From Chlorokybus atmophyticus (Eukaryota; Streptophyta; Chlorokybophyceae; Chlorokybales; Chlorokybaceae): DNA of 64,000 nt. The stretch's first letter is position 1, and each line of letters begins with the position of its first letter. The stretch lies in NCBI GenBank assembly GCA_009103225.1, contig RHPI01003389.1, forward strand, positions 888,468 through 952,467. Reading direction: 5' to 3'. The position numbers were made by a program, and so were the translations under genes. The notes under the pieces were generated by a model. That model ran no database searches. It was not told the DNA's origin and was given only the letters and a program-made list of their open reading frames with translations. This document shows, piece after piece, positions 63,162-64,000 of the stretch.

Positions 63162-64000
63162 ATGGTATCGGAGCTTGACGTCTCAACTTCAACTCCCGTA
63201 GGGGAGTGAGGCAGATCCAAGGGCAAAAAACATTTGGGGCGGCTTGCCCTAGGCTGGGCGCAGGTTCGCAACCTGCGCGCCGAGCCAGTTTGACCTTGTC
63301 GCAAATTTTACATAGTGACTGACAAGGGACTGAGGAACTGACGGGTGCCTGACCCTCCCTGACCCTACCTGACGTAACGAATTGGTCCATAAAGGGACTT
63401 TTTAAGACGGCGTTGCTATTAAGCAACATATACCGACGGCAAGTGGCCGACCGATAAGTACAATCGACGGTGGCCTGAGTGTGACGGCAACATCGGACAT
63501 TAAGGTAACGGCCAATTGTCGATCGTCCCCTTTGCGCGATGGCGACCTATCTGAATAGAAGATAAGTCACGTTTTGGTCACATATAGTGACGGCCGACCG
63601 CCGATCGTACCTTGACTGTCGAAAAGTATGCGCGACGGCCTGCCTACTTTGGCAAGCCAGTCACCGTTAGTCCTTAACAGGTGACCTTACCGCGTTTATG
63701 AAGTGACGGCTGATCGCAGGTTGTGCACTTAACGCGTAGGCGACCTACTTAATGTGTGTCAAGCATGATAAGCAAGTGACCGCAGATCTCTAAATGTCGG
63801 CAAGTCGGGACGGTGGTACCGGCAAGCAAGTCGAGACGCGGGTACAATGCAGCCGCCGTACTATGTCAATGGTACGAACAGTGCCATTGTCGCAATGGCA
63901 CTATCGTACCATTGGTATGGGACGATAGTGCCATTGCAACAATGGTACTTCGTACCATAATAATAATATGATAATGCCGTTGCGAGTCACGTTTCAACAA
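63162..64000 (+). mobile_element. Primer-binding site and leader of the LTR retrotransposon (truncated by window end)
   Basis: TGGTATCGGAGC at 63163-63174 matches the plant retrotransposon primer site complementary to initiator methionine tRNA (usually TGGTATCAGAGC) except at one base. The 825 bases that follow have no long plus-strand frame, so gag would start beyond the window or the leader is degenerate. The leader contains three diverged copies of a roughly 90-115-base unit and a palindromic block near the end. Confidence 0.7.
63868..63959. repeat. Cluster of overlapping palindromes (GGTACC/GCCATTG family)
   Basis: The segment reads forward and back through TGGTACGA, GTGCCATTG, CAATGGCAC, ATCGTACCATTGG, then again GATAGTGCCATTGC and CAATGGTAC. 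It can fold several alternative ways, for example GTGCCATTG-TCG-CAATGGCAC. Confidence 0.75.

Noticed and set aside
63250-63285. Inverted repeat GCGCAGGTTCGCAACCTGCGC considered as a tRNA or terminator
   Set aside because: It is a simple hairpin inside the retroelement leader without cloverleaf arms, and factor-independent bacterial terminators do not apply to this nuclear DNA.

Overview
The window is nuclear DNA of a green-lineage eukaryote, most likely a streptophyte or other green alga. Its genes are intron-rich (about 118 introns in my hand-built models, nearly all GT-AG). Several encode plastid or mitochondrial proteins: thylakoid TatC, a plastid ClpP, beta-amylase and an alternative NADH dehydrogenase. 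Several families are plant-typical (DUF1421, DUF760, the plant CUE protein, a GONST-like GDP-sugar transporter, B12D). At the right edge, a candidate LTR retrotransposon carries a plant-style initiator-Met-tRNA primer site. I cannot name the species. All exon models were read by eye from the sequence: splice sites, frame continuity and family motifs. They have no transcript support.

Left third (1-25 kb): two tandem B12D/NDUFA4-like genes (+), a CUE-domain gene (-), TATC (+), a (GA)136 tract, glutathione reductase (-), an EF-hand membrane protein (-), a PLAC8 protein with a C-terminal extension (+), and a DUF760 plastid protein (-).

Middle (25-37 kb): an organellar MiaB/CDK5RAP1-type tRNA methylthiotransferase (+) with a near-perfect hairpin in an intron. 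Then comes a 4.7-kb gene-poor stretch with a pogo/Tigger-like MITE, microsatellites, an assembly gap and an interrupted reading frame. A nucleotide-sugar transporter (+) follows.

Right part (37-64 kb): a strictly alternating gene series: Jupiter/HN1-like (-), plastid ClpP (+), type II NAD(P)H dehydrogenase (-), an unrecognised membrane/coiled-coil protein (+), DUF1421 UBA protein (-), RAD54B-like SNF2 ATPase (+) and plastid beta-amylase (-). A 2.4-kb gene-poor flank and the 5' end of an LTR retroelement close the window.

The genes form no operon-like system. They are housekeeping genes packed as divergent and convergent pairs. The notable material is in the non-coding DNA: the MITE, the LTR element with diverged internal repeats, the intronic hairpin, long alternating purine-pyrimidine tracts in introns, and an apparent excess of GC-AG introns. 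I saw no CRISPR array, tRNA or rRNA gene, and no new multi-gene system.
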